The notes under the pieces are model-generated. The model was not told where the DNA came from, made no database searches, and saw only the letters and a program-made list of their open reading frames with translations. Both the position numbers and the translations under genes were made by a program. Of a stretch of 64,000 bases of DNA, positions 40,354-48,702 are shown piece after piece; positions within the stretch are counted from its first letter, which is position 1, and every line of letters begins with the position of its first letter. The stretch is from SKLM01 sp964575455 (GTDB taxonomy: Bacteria; Chloroflexota; Anaerolineae; B4-G1), in the NCBI GenBank assembly GCA_964575455.1, contig CAZNRX010000012.1, positions 1 through 64,000 of the forward strand, in the 5' to 3' direction.

Positions 40354-41916
40354 TCATCTATCGCTTGACGCCTGCTGCACGCCGGGTGTCCCTGGCGCAA
40401 CGCCCTCGATGTGCACGAGCGTCCCCAACGGTGCCCAGTGATAGAGTTTCTCGGCGTCGCCCACGTCGAGGATGATGCAGCCGTAGGAGGCCGGCCAGCC
40501 AAGCACGCTGGCCCACAACCGCTGCCCGTTTGATCGGATCGGCAGCTCATGGATGCCATTGGCGAAGTCGGGGCCTTCGTAGTAGATGGCCATGAAGTAC
40601 GGCATCTCCAGGCTCCAACGCTGGGCGTGGGCCTTGGGTTCCTTGAAGAGCACCTGGAACTGCCCGGCGATAGTCGGCGTGCTCGTCATACCGCTGGAGC
40701 AGGTGAACTCATAGACCAGTTCGTCGTTCTCATAGGCGCGCAGTCGCTGCTCCGGCAGGTCGATCTCGATGTGTTTGCCGGGTACCAGTGGCTCGGGGAA
40801 GAGGACGTCGATGGAGGGAATGGTGAGCTCCATGCCGATGAGCAGCTCACCGGGTCTTACGTCGGGATTGGCCTCCTCCAGCCGCCACTGGGGAAAGCCG
40901 TGGCTGTAGGCGATGTCGAACAGAGTGTCCCCAGGCTGGACCACGTAGGTGGTCTCGGGATGGCGTATCGCGGCTTGCGCTTGATGCTCTCCGGCTCTCA
41001 ACGCCGCGAGCGCTCGCTTCAGGGTCTCTTCAACGTCCAGAATCAACTCGGGCTCGAGCTGTGGCGCGATCTCAAGCAGCCAGATCTGAACCCTCGGTCT
41101 CTCCATCTGGAGCACCATCCGGTTGCTGGAGGCGACGGCCTGTAACCAGGTCGCTACCTGCTCGGGTTGAGCCTGGAAGTGCGGCTTCGTCAGCTCGTCG
41201 GCTTGGTGATGGGTGAGAGGGTCGTTGGCGATAAGCGTGAACGGCTGGGATAGCAGCGACCGGGCGTGTGTGCATCCTGGCTCTGGATCGCGGACGGTTG
41301 GTGGAACGGGGACCGTCGCTATCTTCACCTCCGCCACACCGCTGTTCAGGGCTGCCATTACCTTCTCCGTGGTGGTCTCCACATCGAGAGCTCGACCCGG
41401 TGTGCTTGGGACGCAGGTCACCCCCTCGGGGTCGATGTGAAGCGCGGCATCGGTCGGCGGCACGTGGACTTGGGGAGCTATCGTGTCCAGAAGCACCCGC
41501 ACGCGCTCTGGATCGGCCGGGTCGACGCTTGGTTCTATGGTCGATCCGTGAAACCTGACCCGCCACGCTGAAAGCACCCGCTCATGCCAGGTTCCGCGGC
41601 GGGCGACCTGGTAGGCAGACCCCGCCGTCTGGGCCCAAGCGATCTCCCGGCCCACATCGGCCCAGTCGAGCTTCCAGGAATGCGTGCTTCCCTGCAGCTC
41701 AATGACCTGTGCTGACGGCGCAGAAAGATGGCTGGTCAGAAGGGTCGTCGCTTCCTCCACAGTGAGGCCGCCCACCTGAACGTCCTGGACTGAGACACCA
41801 GGGTAGATGCGCCCGGTGTAGAAAGTGGGGTAGGCGACGATCACGCTTCCCAGCGCGACACAGAGCGTCAGTGTGGCCACCAGTCCGGCTATGATCTTTC
41901 GGGCGCGCTTGGACAT
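40354..41916 (-). CDS. L,D-transpeptidase with YoaR-like repeats, LysM and YkuD domains
   Basis: 520 residues. N-terminal membrane helix (about 8-30), a peptidoglycan-binding_4/YoaR-type region starting PGVSVQDVQVGGLTVEEATT, a LysM module YVVQPGDTLFDIAYSHG to MELTIPS (about 325-370), and a C-terminal YkuD catalytic domain. The catalytic block reads HELPIRSN, then SYGCIIL around the nucleophilic Cys, where the family has SHGCIRL, so the His and Arg after Ser differ. YkuD enzymes cross-link peptidoglycan or attach proteins to it at a meso-diaminopimelate or related residue. The protein is probably anchored with the catalytic part in the wall. The promoter region contains an inverted repeat (41950-41965). 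Confidence 0.9.
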   Translation of the reverse strand: MSKRARKIIAGLVATLTLCVALGSVIVAYPTFYTGRIYPGVSVQDVQVGGLTVEEATTLLTSHLSAPSAQVIELQGSTHSWKLDWADVGREIAWAQTAGSAYQVARRGTWHERVLSAWRVRFHGSTIEPSVDPADPERVRVLLDTIAPQVHVPPTDAALHIDPEGVTCVPSTPGRALDVETTTEKVMAALNSGVAEVKIATVPVPPTVRDPEPGCTHARSLLSQPFTLIANDPLTHHQADELTKPHFQAQPEQVATWLQAVASSNRMVLQMERPRVQIWLLEIAPQLEPELILDVEETLKRALAALRAGEHQAQAAIRHPETTYVVQPGDTLFDIAYSHGFPQWRLEEANPDVRPGELLIGMELTIPSIDVLFPEPLVPGKHIEIDLPEQRLRAYENDELVYEFTCSSGMTSTPTIAGQFQVLFKEPKAHAQRWSLEMPYFMAIYYEGPDFANGIHELPIRSNGQRLWASVLGWPASYGCIILDVGDAEKLYHWAPLGTLVHIEGVAPGTPGVQQASSDR

Positions 41917-41943
41917 GGTCTAGACTCTCCTGCGACGGTCACA

Positions 41944-41971
41944 AGTATAACCTGCAATCGCAGGTGTGCAA
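41944..41971 (-). promoter_or_regulatory. Putative L,D-transpeptidase promoter with inverted repeat in its spacer
   Basis: On the minus strand TTGCAC (41966-41971), 16 bases, then TATACT (41944-41949). The spacer is exactly the palindrome ACCTGCAATCGCAGGT (41950-41965). The -35 match is weak. Confidence 0.4.
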
Positions 41972-42009
41972 GTGTCATCCTCTGCGCGACGACTGGGCCA
42001 CAGGAGGTT

Positions 42010-42038
42010 TTGACAAATGTCTCCAGCGGTGCTATTAT
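42010..42038 (+). promoter_or_regulatory. Consensus-like promoter of the Thr/Pro-rich protein gene
   Basis: TTGACA (42010-42015), 17-base spacer, TATTAT (42033-42038). Transcription would start near 42045, about 70 bases before the start codon. Confidence 0.65.
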
Positions 42039-42115
42039 ACCCTTCGTCCTGGGGCTATTCAGTTGGATCTCTCACCGAACGATAGGCGCTAGACGTATGC
42101 TCCTTGGAACCTACA

Positions 42116-42805
42116 ATGCTCGACACCATACCTGACACAAGCAGTTGGCGGCCTATCCATTGGATACTAGTCAGTATCATCCTTCTAACGCTTCCCTGCT
42201 ACTGCATTGGCATATCGATGCTGGTCCTCAGGCAGGGGGCGAGGACACCGACACCGACGCCTACACCGACCGCCACGTCCACTGGACTTCCCTCGCCCAC
42301 CTCGACTGTGGAGCCGGGGGAGCCTACGGAGACTCTGCCACCGACGCCGACGCAGTGGTACCCCCCGACACGTACGCCGACGCCTGAGGTCACGCCCACG
42401 CTGACGCCAAGCGTGACGCCGACGGGGACGCCGACGCCTTCCGTGACGCCGACAGGGACGCCCACGCCATCGCTGACCTTCACGCCGTCTCCCACAGCGA
42501 CGTTCACACCGACCAGCGCTCCGACCAGCACACCCACGAACACACCGACCACCGCTCCGACCAGTGCTCCAACGGATACACCGACGAGCGCGCCGACGGA
42601 AACGCCTATGTCCACGGCGTCACCAACGATTACTTCGACGCCGGTGGTAACCCCATCTGTGCCACCGACGGAGACCCCTACGCCGACCGAGATACCAACG
42701 GACACCCCATCGGGAGGGGTATCGACGCCGACGGAGACGCCTGCTGAATCGCCTACTCCGACTCAGACGCCGACTGAGGCGGCGTTGAGTGGTGCGACAT
42801 CCTGA
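42116..42805 (+). CDS. Membrane-anchored Thr/Pro-rich low-complexity protein
   Basis: 229 residues from ATG 42116; a TTG at 42104 is also in frame. A single hydrophobic helix (about 10-35, SSWRPIHWILVSIILLTLP) is followed by roughly 190 residues dominated by TPTP, TPTGTP, APTSTP and similar repeats, with no recognisable domain. Such sequences form extended, often glycosylated stalks outside the membrane in proteins of this group; here nothing is carried on the stalk, which is odd. The gene precedes three M42 peptidase genes by 23 bases. The coding DNA is repetitive, so its exact length may vary between strains or assemblies. Confidence 0.65.
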   Translation: MLDTIPDTSSWRPIHWILVSIILLTLPCYCIGISMLVLRQGARTPTPTPTPTATSTGLPSPTSTVEPGEPTETLPPTPTQWYPPTRTPTPEVTPTLTPSVTPTGTPTPSVTPTGTPTPSLTFTPSPTATFTPTSAPTSTPTNTPTTAPTSAPTDTPTSAPTETPMSTASPTITSTPVVTPSVPPTETPTPTEIPTDTPSGGVSTPTETPAESPTPTQTPTEAALSGATS

Positions 42806-42828
42806 AGTTTAGTCAAAGGAGAACCAAT

Positions 42829-43896
42829 GTGGAAGTCATTCCTCTGTTGAAGCAGCTTTCCGAAGCTGAAGGTATGTCTGGCTTCGAGGGCCCTATCCGT
42901 GAGCTGGTCCGCCAGACGTGGGAGCCCCTGGTGGACGAGATGCACGAGGGGAGGCTGGGCAGTCTGATCGGTCTCAGGAAAGGGGCTGGGCCGGAGCCGC
43001 GGCCCAAGTTGATGCTGGCGGCTCACATGGACGAAATTGGGTTGATGGTCACCGGTATCGAGAAGGGCTTCCTTCGCATCGCGCGCGTCGGTGGGACCGA
43101 CCGCCGGGTGTTGCTTGGGCTGGAGGTGATCGTCCACGGGCGCCGCGACCTGCCTGGCGTCGTTGCGACCCGGCCTCCTCACGTGCTTCCAAAGGAGGAG
43201 CGTGACAAGACTGTTCCTCTGGACAAGATCTTCGTGGACGTCGGGCTGCCCGAGGAGGAGATGGAGGATTTGGTCTCTATCGGTGATCTCATCTCGATTC
43301 GCCGTGAGTTGGTGGAGCTCAAGAGTCGACGTGTGGCTGGCAAGGCAATGGACGATCGAGCTTGTGTGGCTGCTATCACCTTGGCCCTCGAGCGGTTGAG
43401 CCGCGTTGAGCACGCCTGGGATCTCTTCGCCGTGGCGACGGCTCAAGAGGAGACCGGGCTGAAAGGGGCGCTTACCTCTGCCTTTGGCGTCGCGCCGGAT
43501 CTGGCTATCGCGTTGGACGTCACGTTCGCGGAGCAGCCCGGGGTAGATAGGACCGGCACGCTACCGTTGGGAGAGGGCATCTCCATCGCCCTGGGCCCCA
43601 ACTTCCACCCGAAGCTGGTCGAGCGCCTGAAGGAGGTGGCGGAGGACCGTGAGATCCCCTATCATATGGATCCCATTCCGGGCCGCAGCGGAACCGATGC
43701 CTGGGCCATCCAGGTTACACGAGAGGGCGTGCCGACGGCTCTCGTCTCCATCCCGGTTCGGTATATGCATCAGCCGGTGGAGACCCTGGCGGCCGAGGAC
43801 GTGGAGCGCGCCGGGCGTCTGCTGGCTGCGTTTGTGACGGAGTCAGAGGCCGGCCTCTTGGATGAGATCGCGTGGGAAGTGGGTGAACGGCCATGA
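42829..43896 (+). CDS. M42-family metallo-aminopeptidase, paralogue 1
   Basis: 355 residues, GTG start with AAAGGAG 7 bases upstream. Cocatalytic zinc ligands of the M42 family are visible as LAAHMDEIGLM, GKAMDDRA, TAQEETGLKG, ALDVTFAEQPG and RYMHQPVETL. M42 peptidases form large dodecameric tetrahedral (TET) complexes that trim short peptides in the cytoplasm. It is the first of three adjacent genes, the second overlapping it by 4 bases (ATGA), which implies translational coupling and perhaps a mixed complex. The specificity of each paralogue is not known. Confidence 0.92.
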   Translation: MEVIPLLKQLSEAEGMSGFEGPIRELVRQTWEPLVDEMHEGRLGSLIGLRKGAGPEPRPKLMLAAHMDEIGLMVTGIEKGFLRIARVGGTDRRVLLGLEVIVHGRRDLPGVVATRPPHVLPKEERDKTVPLDKIFVDVGLPEEEMEDLVSIGDLISIRRELVELKSRRVAGKAMDDRACVAAITLALERLSRVEHAWDLFAVATAQEETGLKGALTSAFGVAPDLAIALDVTFAEQPGVDRTGTLPLGEGISIALGPNFHPKLVERLKEVAEDREIPYHMDPIPGRSGTDAWAIQVTREGVPTALVSIPVRYMHQPVETLAAEDVERAGRLLAAFVTESEAGLLDEIAWEVGERP

Positions 43897-44951
43897 TATT
43901 GAAGGAGCTTTCTGAAGCGTACGGTGTTTCGGGCAACGAGAAGGACGTTCGCTCTCTCGTGCTCGACGCGGTCCGGGATCACGTCGATGAGGTCAGCATC
44001 GATGCTATGGGCAATCTGCTGACCGTCAAGCACGGTACTGGTCAGGATCCCATGCGTGTTATGCTGGCCGCGCATATGGATGAGATTGGCTTGATGGTCG
44101 TCGATCACGATGACAAGGGCTTGCTGAAGGTGAGAGCCGTGGGCGGTATCGATGCCCGCTTGCTGCCCGGCACGCTGCTCGCGGTTGGTCCGGACAGGAT
44201 TCCCGGCGTCATCGGCATCAAACCCATCCACCTGGTCGAGTCGGGTGAGATGAAGAAGGTGTCCAAGATCAAGGACCTGGCGGTCGATATCGGGGCCAGG
44301 GGGAAGGATGAAGCTTGGGAGCTGGCTCCCCTGGGAACCTATGCCACCTTCGCCACTCGCTATCGTGAGCTTGGCCCGACGGTCACAGGCAAAGCCTTCG
44401 ACGATCGGGCTGGCTGTGCGGTTCTGGTGGAGCTTCTGCGTGGCGATCGCGGGTCGACGGGCGAGGCCCCGCCCAAGTCACGCTTCGCGTTCGATCTCCA
44501 CGCGGTTTTCACGGTGCAGGAGGAGGTCGGCCTGCGCGGTGCACGCGTGGCGGCGTTCAGTGTCGATCCCGACTGCGCCTTTGCGCTGGAGGGCACTATC
44601 GCCGATGACATCCCCAAGGAGAAGGACGAGAGCCCGACCACGGAGTTGGGCAAGGGGCCAGCGATCACGGTGATGGATCGCTCGTTCATCGCCGACCGTC
44701 GTTTGCTGCGGTTGTTGACCGGCACAGCGGAGGAGCTGGACATTCCCTACCAGTTTAAGCAGCCTGGCGTTGGAGGAACCGACGCCGGGGCGATCCATCT
44801 GGCCCGGGAAGGTGTCCCATCGGCCACTGTGGCGGTACCCAGCCGTTACATCCACAGCCCGGTGGCGCTTCTGAGTCTGGAGGATTTCGACAACACCGTG
44901 CGTCTGATGCGCGAGTCCTTGTCGCGCCTGACGCGGGAGACTTTGGAGTAA
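43893..44951 (+). CDS. M42-family metallo-aminopeptidase, paralogue 2
   Basis: 352 residues, starting in the ATGA overlap with paralogue 1. Metal and catalytic motifs: LAAHMDEIGLMV, KAFDDRAGCAVL, VQEEVGLRGARV, ALEGTIADDIP (Glu at the metal position, as in the endoglucanase-like M42 branch) and RYIHSPVALLS. It differs from paralogues 1 and 3 in that branch feature, suggesting a different preference within a TET-type peptide-degrading system. It is followed after 9 bases by paralogue 3. Confidence 0.92.
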   Translation: MILKELSEAYGVSGNEKDVRSLVLDAVRDHVDEVSIDAMGNLLTVKHGTGQDPMRVMLAAHMDEIGLMVVDHDDKGLLKVRAVGGIDARLLPGTLLAVGPDRIPGVIGIKPIHLVESGEMKKVSKIKDLAVDIGARGKDEAWELAPLGTYATFATRYRELGPTVTGKAFDDRAGCAVLVELLRGDRGSTGEAPPKSRFAFDLHAVFTVQEEVGLRGARVAAFSVDPDCAFALEGTIADDIPKEKDESPTTELGKGPAITVMDRSFIADRRLLRLLTGTAEELDIPYQFKQPGVGGTDAGAIHLAREGVPSATVAVPSRYIHSPVALLSLEDFDNTVRLMRESLSRLTRETLE

Positions 44952-44960
44952 GGAGAGACA

Positions 44961-45944
44961 ATGAGAGAGCTGATTCGTAAACTGGTGGAGAGCTACGGCC
45001 CGTCAGGAGCTGAGGAACAGATTAGGGAGGTCATCCGCGCTGAGGTTGAGCCTCTGGTCGACGACGTTCGGGTTGATGCACTGGGAAGCCTGATCGCACA
45101 CGTGGGGGGCGATGGCCAGCGCCTTCTCCTCGATGCCCATATGGATGAGATTGGCGTGATGGTGACCTACATCGACGAGGACGGGTTCGCCCGCTTCACG
45201 CGCATCGGCGGCGTGAGCCCGCTCACCTGCATTGGGTCGCGCGTCGCCTTTGAGGACGGCCTGATCGGCGTTATCGGCGTCGAACAGAAGCGTGATGATG
45301 CCACTAAGGTGCCCAAGCTGGGGCAGCTCTACATCGACGTCGGCGCCACGAGTCGTGACGATTCTCCTCTCCAGGTTGGTGATCCGGCTGTGTTCGTGCG
45401 TCCTTTCTTGGCCCAGGGGAAGCGATTGGTGTCGAAGGCCATGGATGACCGCATCGGCTGTGCTGTGCTGATCGAACTGCTGCGGAGGCTGGAGGCGACG
45501 CCGCACGATGTCTACGTCGTTTTCGCGGTGCAGGAGGAGGTCGGCTTGCGCGGAGCGCGCACGTCGGCCTACGGCATTGAGCCGGATATGGCCATCGCAG
45601 TTGACGTGACCGGCACCGGTGATACGCCGGAGTCGAAGCCTATGGCGGTGGAGCTGGGCAAAGGGCCGGCCGTGAAGGTACAGGATAGCGGGATGATCGC
45701 CCATCCAAGGGTTCGGCGGTTGCTCGTGGATCGCGCCGAGGAGGCGGGCATCCCCTATCAGCTGGAGGTCCTGGAGCGGGGCACGACCGACGCGGCGGCA
45801 GTGCAGCTCGTGCGGGCTGGCGTGCCTGCAGGGTGTCTGTCTATACCCTGTCGCTACGTCCACTCCCCCTCGGAGATGGTGGACGAAGGCGACGTGGAGA
45901 ACAGCGTGCGGTTGCTGCTAGAGGTGCTGCAGCAGCCGTTATGA
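44961..45944 (+). CDS. M42-family metallo-aminopeptidase, paralogue 3
   Basis: 327 residues with TAAGGAG upstream of the ATG. Motifs: LLDAHMDEIGVM, KAMDDRIGCAVL, VQEEVGLRGART, AVDVTGTGDTPE and CRYVHSPSEMV. The slightly shorter chain still has the PDZ-like dimerisation insert between the His and DDR motifs. Co-transcribed with paralogues 1 and 2; three specificities together could complete peptide breakdown after proteasome- or protease-type cleavage, an inference from the archaeal TET systems. Confidence 0.92.
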   Translation: MRELIRKLVESYGPSGAEEQIREVIRAEVEPLVDDVRVDALGSLIAHVGGDGQRLLLDAHMDEIGVMVTYIDEDGFARFTRIGGVSPLTCIGSRVAFEDGLIGVIGVEQKRDDATKVPKLGQLYIDVGATSRDDSPLQVGDPAVFVRPFLAQGKRLVSKAMDDRIGCAVLIELLRRLEATPHDVYVVFAVQEEVGLRGARTSAYGIEPDMAIAVDVTGTGDTPESKPMAVELGKGPAVKVQDSGMIAHPRVRRLLVDRAEEAGIPYQLEVLERGTTDAAAVQLVRAGVPAGCLSIPCRYVHSPSEMVDEGDVENSVRLLLEVLQQPL

Positions 45945-45979
45945 CGGACGTGTGATTCGGATTGGACGGAGCGGAGGAG

Positions 45980-46585
45980 ATGGAGCAGGGTGCCACCAAG
46001 AGCCTGAGCGTCATTGCCCTCTGCTCCGTGCTTGGCCTCGTGACCGGTGGGATCATCGTCTATTTCTCGCTGCGTGGCCGGGACCCCGCCGCACCTGTTG
46101 TTATCTCCACGCCTCTTCCCACCTCGACCATCCCTCCTACATCCACACCAGCGCCCATCCGGATCTACGTGAGCGGCGCGGTACAGAGCCCCACCGTCTG
46201 CGAGTTACCCCTCGGCAGCATCGTTCGGGACGCCATCGACGCTGCCGGAGGTCCCGCCCCCGGCGCGGATCTGGCCTGCATCAATCTGGCGCTGGAGCTG
46301 CAGGATCAGCAGCACGTACATGTGCCGCAGGTGGGCGAAACGAACCCGCCGCCGGTGATCTCGGGAGGCGTGTCGCGTAGCGAGGGAGCTCTGGTGAACA
46401 TCAACACAGCCACGGCGAGCGAGCTGGAGACGTTGCCTGGCGTGGGAGAGGTGACGGCGCAGCGGATCATCGAGTATCGGGAGGCGAACGGGCCGTTTGA
46501 GAGGGTTGAGGAGATTCAGGAGGTGTCTGGGATTGGGCCTAAGACGTTTGCGGGTATGGAGGAGATGATTACAGTAGGCCCGTAG
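45980..46585 (+). CDS. comEA: ComEA-like DNA-binding protein (SLBB plus helix-hairpin-helix)
   Basis: 201 residues from ATG 45980, with GGAG 8 bases upstream. A membrane helix (about 13-32) is followed by a Thr/Pro spacer, an SLBB domain (IRIYVSGAVQSPTVCELPLG) and a C-terminal pair of helix-hairpin-helix motifs (INTATASELETLPGVGEVTA and IQEVSGIGPKTFAGME). This is the full ComEA architecture: a receptor that binds double-stranded DNA at the outer face of the membrane during natural transformation. No comEC follows, so transformation ability cannot be concluded. The gene is 35 bases downstream of the M42 group and may end that transcription unit. Confidence 0.88.
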   Translation: MEQGATKSLSVIALCSVLGLVTGGIIVYFSLRGRDPAAPVVISTPLPTSTIPPTSTPAPIRIYVSGAVQSPTVCELPLGSIVRDAIDAAGGPAPGADLACINLALELQDQQHVHVPQVGETNPPPVISGGVSRSEGALVNINTATASELETLPGVGEVTAQRIIEYREANGPFERVEEIQEVSGIGPKTFAGMEEMITVGP

Positions 46586-47071
46586 CAGGATTTCACGGAT
46601 AGAGCCGGTCAACAGGGGCTTGCTGACCACATCTTCGTCCGGCATTGAGTCGCTCTCGACGGAACAACGAGATCCCGGCCTATTTCTGCGCTCTGTGTGG
46701 CTTTGCCTGCCTGGGATAAATGCATAGGCTCTAGCGACTCAGTGGAACCGGTTCAATTGTCCCCAATTATCAAGGCGTGCATGTCGCAAACAGACGAACA
46801 GATCATAAGGATAACTACTTGATGGCAGACGACTTACATCTTCATCACGCTTAAGCAATCAGTCACCTCACCTCTTGTACGAATCGGTTCTGCAGCAACA
46901 GATTGACATTGTACGGTTTCTGCACCAAGAACAGGCAGAATCTGGGCTAAGTTGTGATCCAGATTCAAACTTGCGATTATCCACCTACCGGTCAAAGTCA
47001 CACTAGAACAAGAAAGAGGAGCGGGCTGCAGTTAGCCCGCTCCTCCTCTGCTTCGATGCTCAACCTCTAAG
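46586..47071. other. 486-base intergenic region marking a drop in GC content
   Basis: No gene recognised. A small hairpin GGTCA/TGACC lies at 46607-46628 after comEA. From about 46720 the sequence is visibly richer in A and T than everything before it, and it stays so through the - strand cluster up to about 56160. The right end carries the terminator of the secreted-protein gene. Confidence 0.6.
47016..47045 (-). terminator. Intrinsic terminator of the four-module secreted protein gene
   Basis: A perfect 12-bp stem (GAGGAGCGGGCT/AGCCCGCTCCTC) with a 6-base loop; on the minus strand it is followed by TTTCTTGTTCT, a good U-tract. It lies 27 bases after the stop codon at 47072. Confidence 0.88.
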
Positions 47072-48565
47072 TTACTCAGTCTTGATTCCGCCGTAGTTGG
47101 CTGAATCCACGGCTGTTTGGCCGAAGCCCTCGTCACTCACCACAACCACAATGGGCTGATCTGATTCAATCACAGCCGAGCCATACCAGCCGTGGCCTCC
47201 CGCTTCCGGTGGAACAGTAGGCAAGCCACTCAAGCTACCCTGCCAGAAGTTGCCGGATCCGTATGCAGGGACGCTAAGATCACTGTGAGTGACGCTCTGA
47301 GCCGTCCCATCCCAGTTCGTTAGCGCAATGCTGACCGTCGCCGCACTGCCACTCGTGTTTTGAACCTGGATGCCAGTTGTGAGCTGGGTATCGGCTAAGT
47401 GGTATCGGCGCACCAATGGTAGGGCGAACTTCACCCCAGCTTCTGCTGCCGTTGCGCAGTTGTAGGTGCTTTGAGACTGGACGGCCCAGCCAGCGCCGTA
47501 CAACGTGTCGTTTACAACCGCCAATACTGGAGCAGAAGCTTCAATGGTGGCTACACCATAGAAGCCGTTGTTGGTCGGCGTCGGATCAGCAGTCGTCTGC
47601 GAACCACCCGGCAAGCCGGCTGTCCGTGAACTGCCGCCCGGCCCCTGGAAGGGGGCCTTTGACGAGTTGGCCCCGATGCTGAGATCCTGGGTGTAGGTGC
47701 CTAAGTTGGGGCTGCCAGCGTCTGCTCTGAAGGTGATGGTCACGTCCACGGAGCTATCGTTCGGATTGAAGATCGAAATGCCAGTATCGCCGAAGTAGTT
47801 AGCGCGGATGAGCGGAGCATATAGCGTCATCGCTGCTGAGTCGGTTGGAACGCCGCTGAAAGCCGTAACGCCCGGCGTACCTGGTATATCAATGAAGGAC
47901 TCAATCACTATTGGCGTATCAGAGGTAATACGGAGTGATCCAACGAAACCGGATGCTCCAAGATCCGAACCTGTGTCCGGCAGCGTGCCCCATACCGCGT
48001 CATCCATCGACCATGTCTTGGACGTGCCAGCAGGAACCGCTACGTCCTCGAGCGTCTTAACGGGATTGGTCAGGCCTCGTCCCAAAAGAGTGATGTCCAC
48101 GTCTATACCACTCTCGGTGTCCGTGTTCTGAACGGTGAATTGGCTCATCTGACCCGCGAAATCCGCTACGATCAGAGGGATGATCACGTCTGTGCCTGGC
48201 TCGACGTTGCTGTAGATGCCAGCGCCGCCTGTGTTTCCCCAGTCGGTTCGAGCGATAGCCGCGATCTCCTTATCTGAACTCACTCGCATCGCGTAGGCCC
48301 CGTCGGGGACCTCGGTGTTTGAATAGTTCGGTAGATAGATGTTGGTCGCTGAGTCAGCTGGAATCGTGGTTGGATCGGAGAGCATGATAGCGCTGGACCC
48401 ATTCTGGTTCCAGAGCTCTACCTGAACACTTGCGGCTTCAGTCGAGTGTAGGTTCTGAACCTGTATACCGGATACTCCGGGTCCGCTAATCCCAGCCATG
48501 ACTGGCACTGTCGCCAGCACAACGACAAGGACTGCGCCCATGAGGACGAGCAACTTCTTCTTCAT
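47072..48565 (-). CDS. Secreted protein of four repeated beta-rich modules, possible surface-layer or envelope component
   Basis: 497 residues. A clear Sec signal peptide (MKKKLLVLMGAVLVVVLATV, cleavage near VMA-GI) is followed by four related modules of about 110-130 residues. Each opens with a pattern like GIQVQNLHSTEAASVQVELW, FTVQNTDTESGIDVDITLLG, GISIFNPNDSSVDVTITFRA or GIQVQNTSGSAATVSIALTN and ends with IxSDxPIVxxxxD. No known catalytic domain. GGGAGGT gives a strong ribosome site; a consensus promoter and a strong terminator frame this single gene, as expected for an abundant protein. A structural surface role is inferred; the family is not recognised. Confidence 0.8.
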   Translation of the reverse strand: MKKKLLVLMGAVLVVVLATVPVMAGISGPGVSGIQVQNLHSTEAASVQVELWNQNGSSAIMLSDPTTIPADSATNIYLPNYSNTEVPDGAYAMRVSSDKEIAAIARTDWGNTGGAGIYSNVEPGTDVIIPLIVADFAGQMSQFTVQNTDTESGIDVDITLLGRGLTNPVKTLEDVAVPAGTSKTWSMDDAVWGTLPDTGSDLGASGFVGSLRITSDTPIVIESFIDIPGTPGVTAFSGVPTDSAAMTLYAPLIRANYFGDTGISIFNPNDSSVDVTITFRADAGSPNLGTYTQDLSIGANSSKAPFQGPGGSSRTAGLPGGSQTTADPTPTNNGFYGVATIEASAPVLAVVNDTLYGAGWAVQSQSTYNCATAAEAGVKFALPLVRRYHLADTQLTTGIQVQNTSGSAATVSIALTNWDGTAQSVTHSDLSVPAYGSGNFWQGSLSGLPTVPPEAGGHGWYGSAVIESDQPIVVVVSDEGFGQTAVDSANYGGIKTE

Positions 48566-48628
48566 TTCTTACCTCCCTATGAGTTGGTTATTGGTCGGTG
48601 GCATTACTATGCCCTTAAGCTTGATCGA

Positions 48629-48657
48629 ATTATAGGCTTTGGATCCTTGGCTGTCAA
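48629..48657 (-). promoter_or_regulatory. Perfect-consensus promoter of the secreted protein gene
   Basis: On the minus strand TTGACA (48652-48657), exactly 17 bases, TATAAT (48629-48634). The transcript would have a leader of roughly 57 bases before the start at 48565. Confidence 0.85.
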
Positions 48658-48702
48658 TAACCCGTAAGTAGTAATCAGCCATCCGCGCTATAGAGCACAG
48701 GT

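Noticed and set aside
42200..42790. Repetitive DNA resembling a tandem-repeat or CRISPR-like array
   Set aside because: The periodicity is that of Thr/Pro codons in a coding frame; there are no constant repeats with unique spacers.
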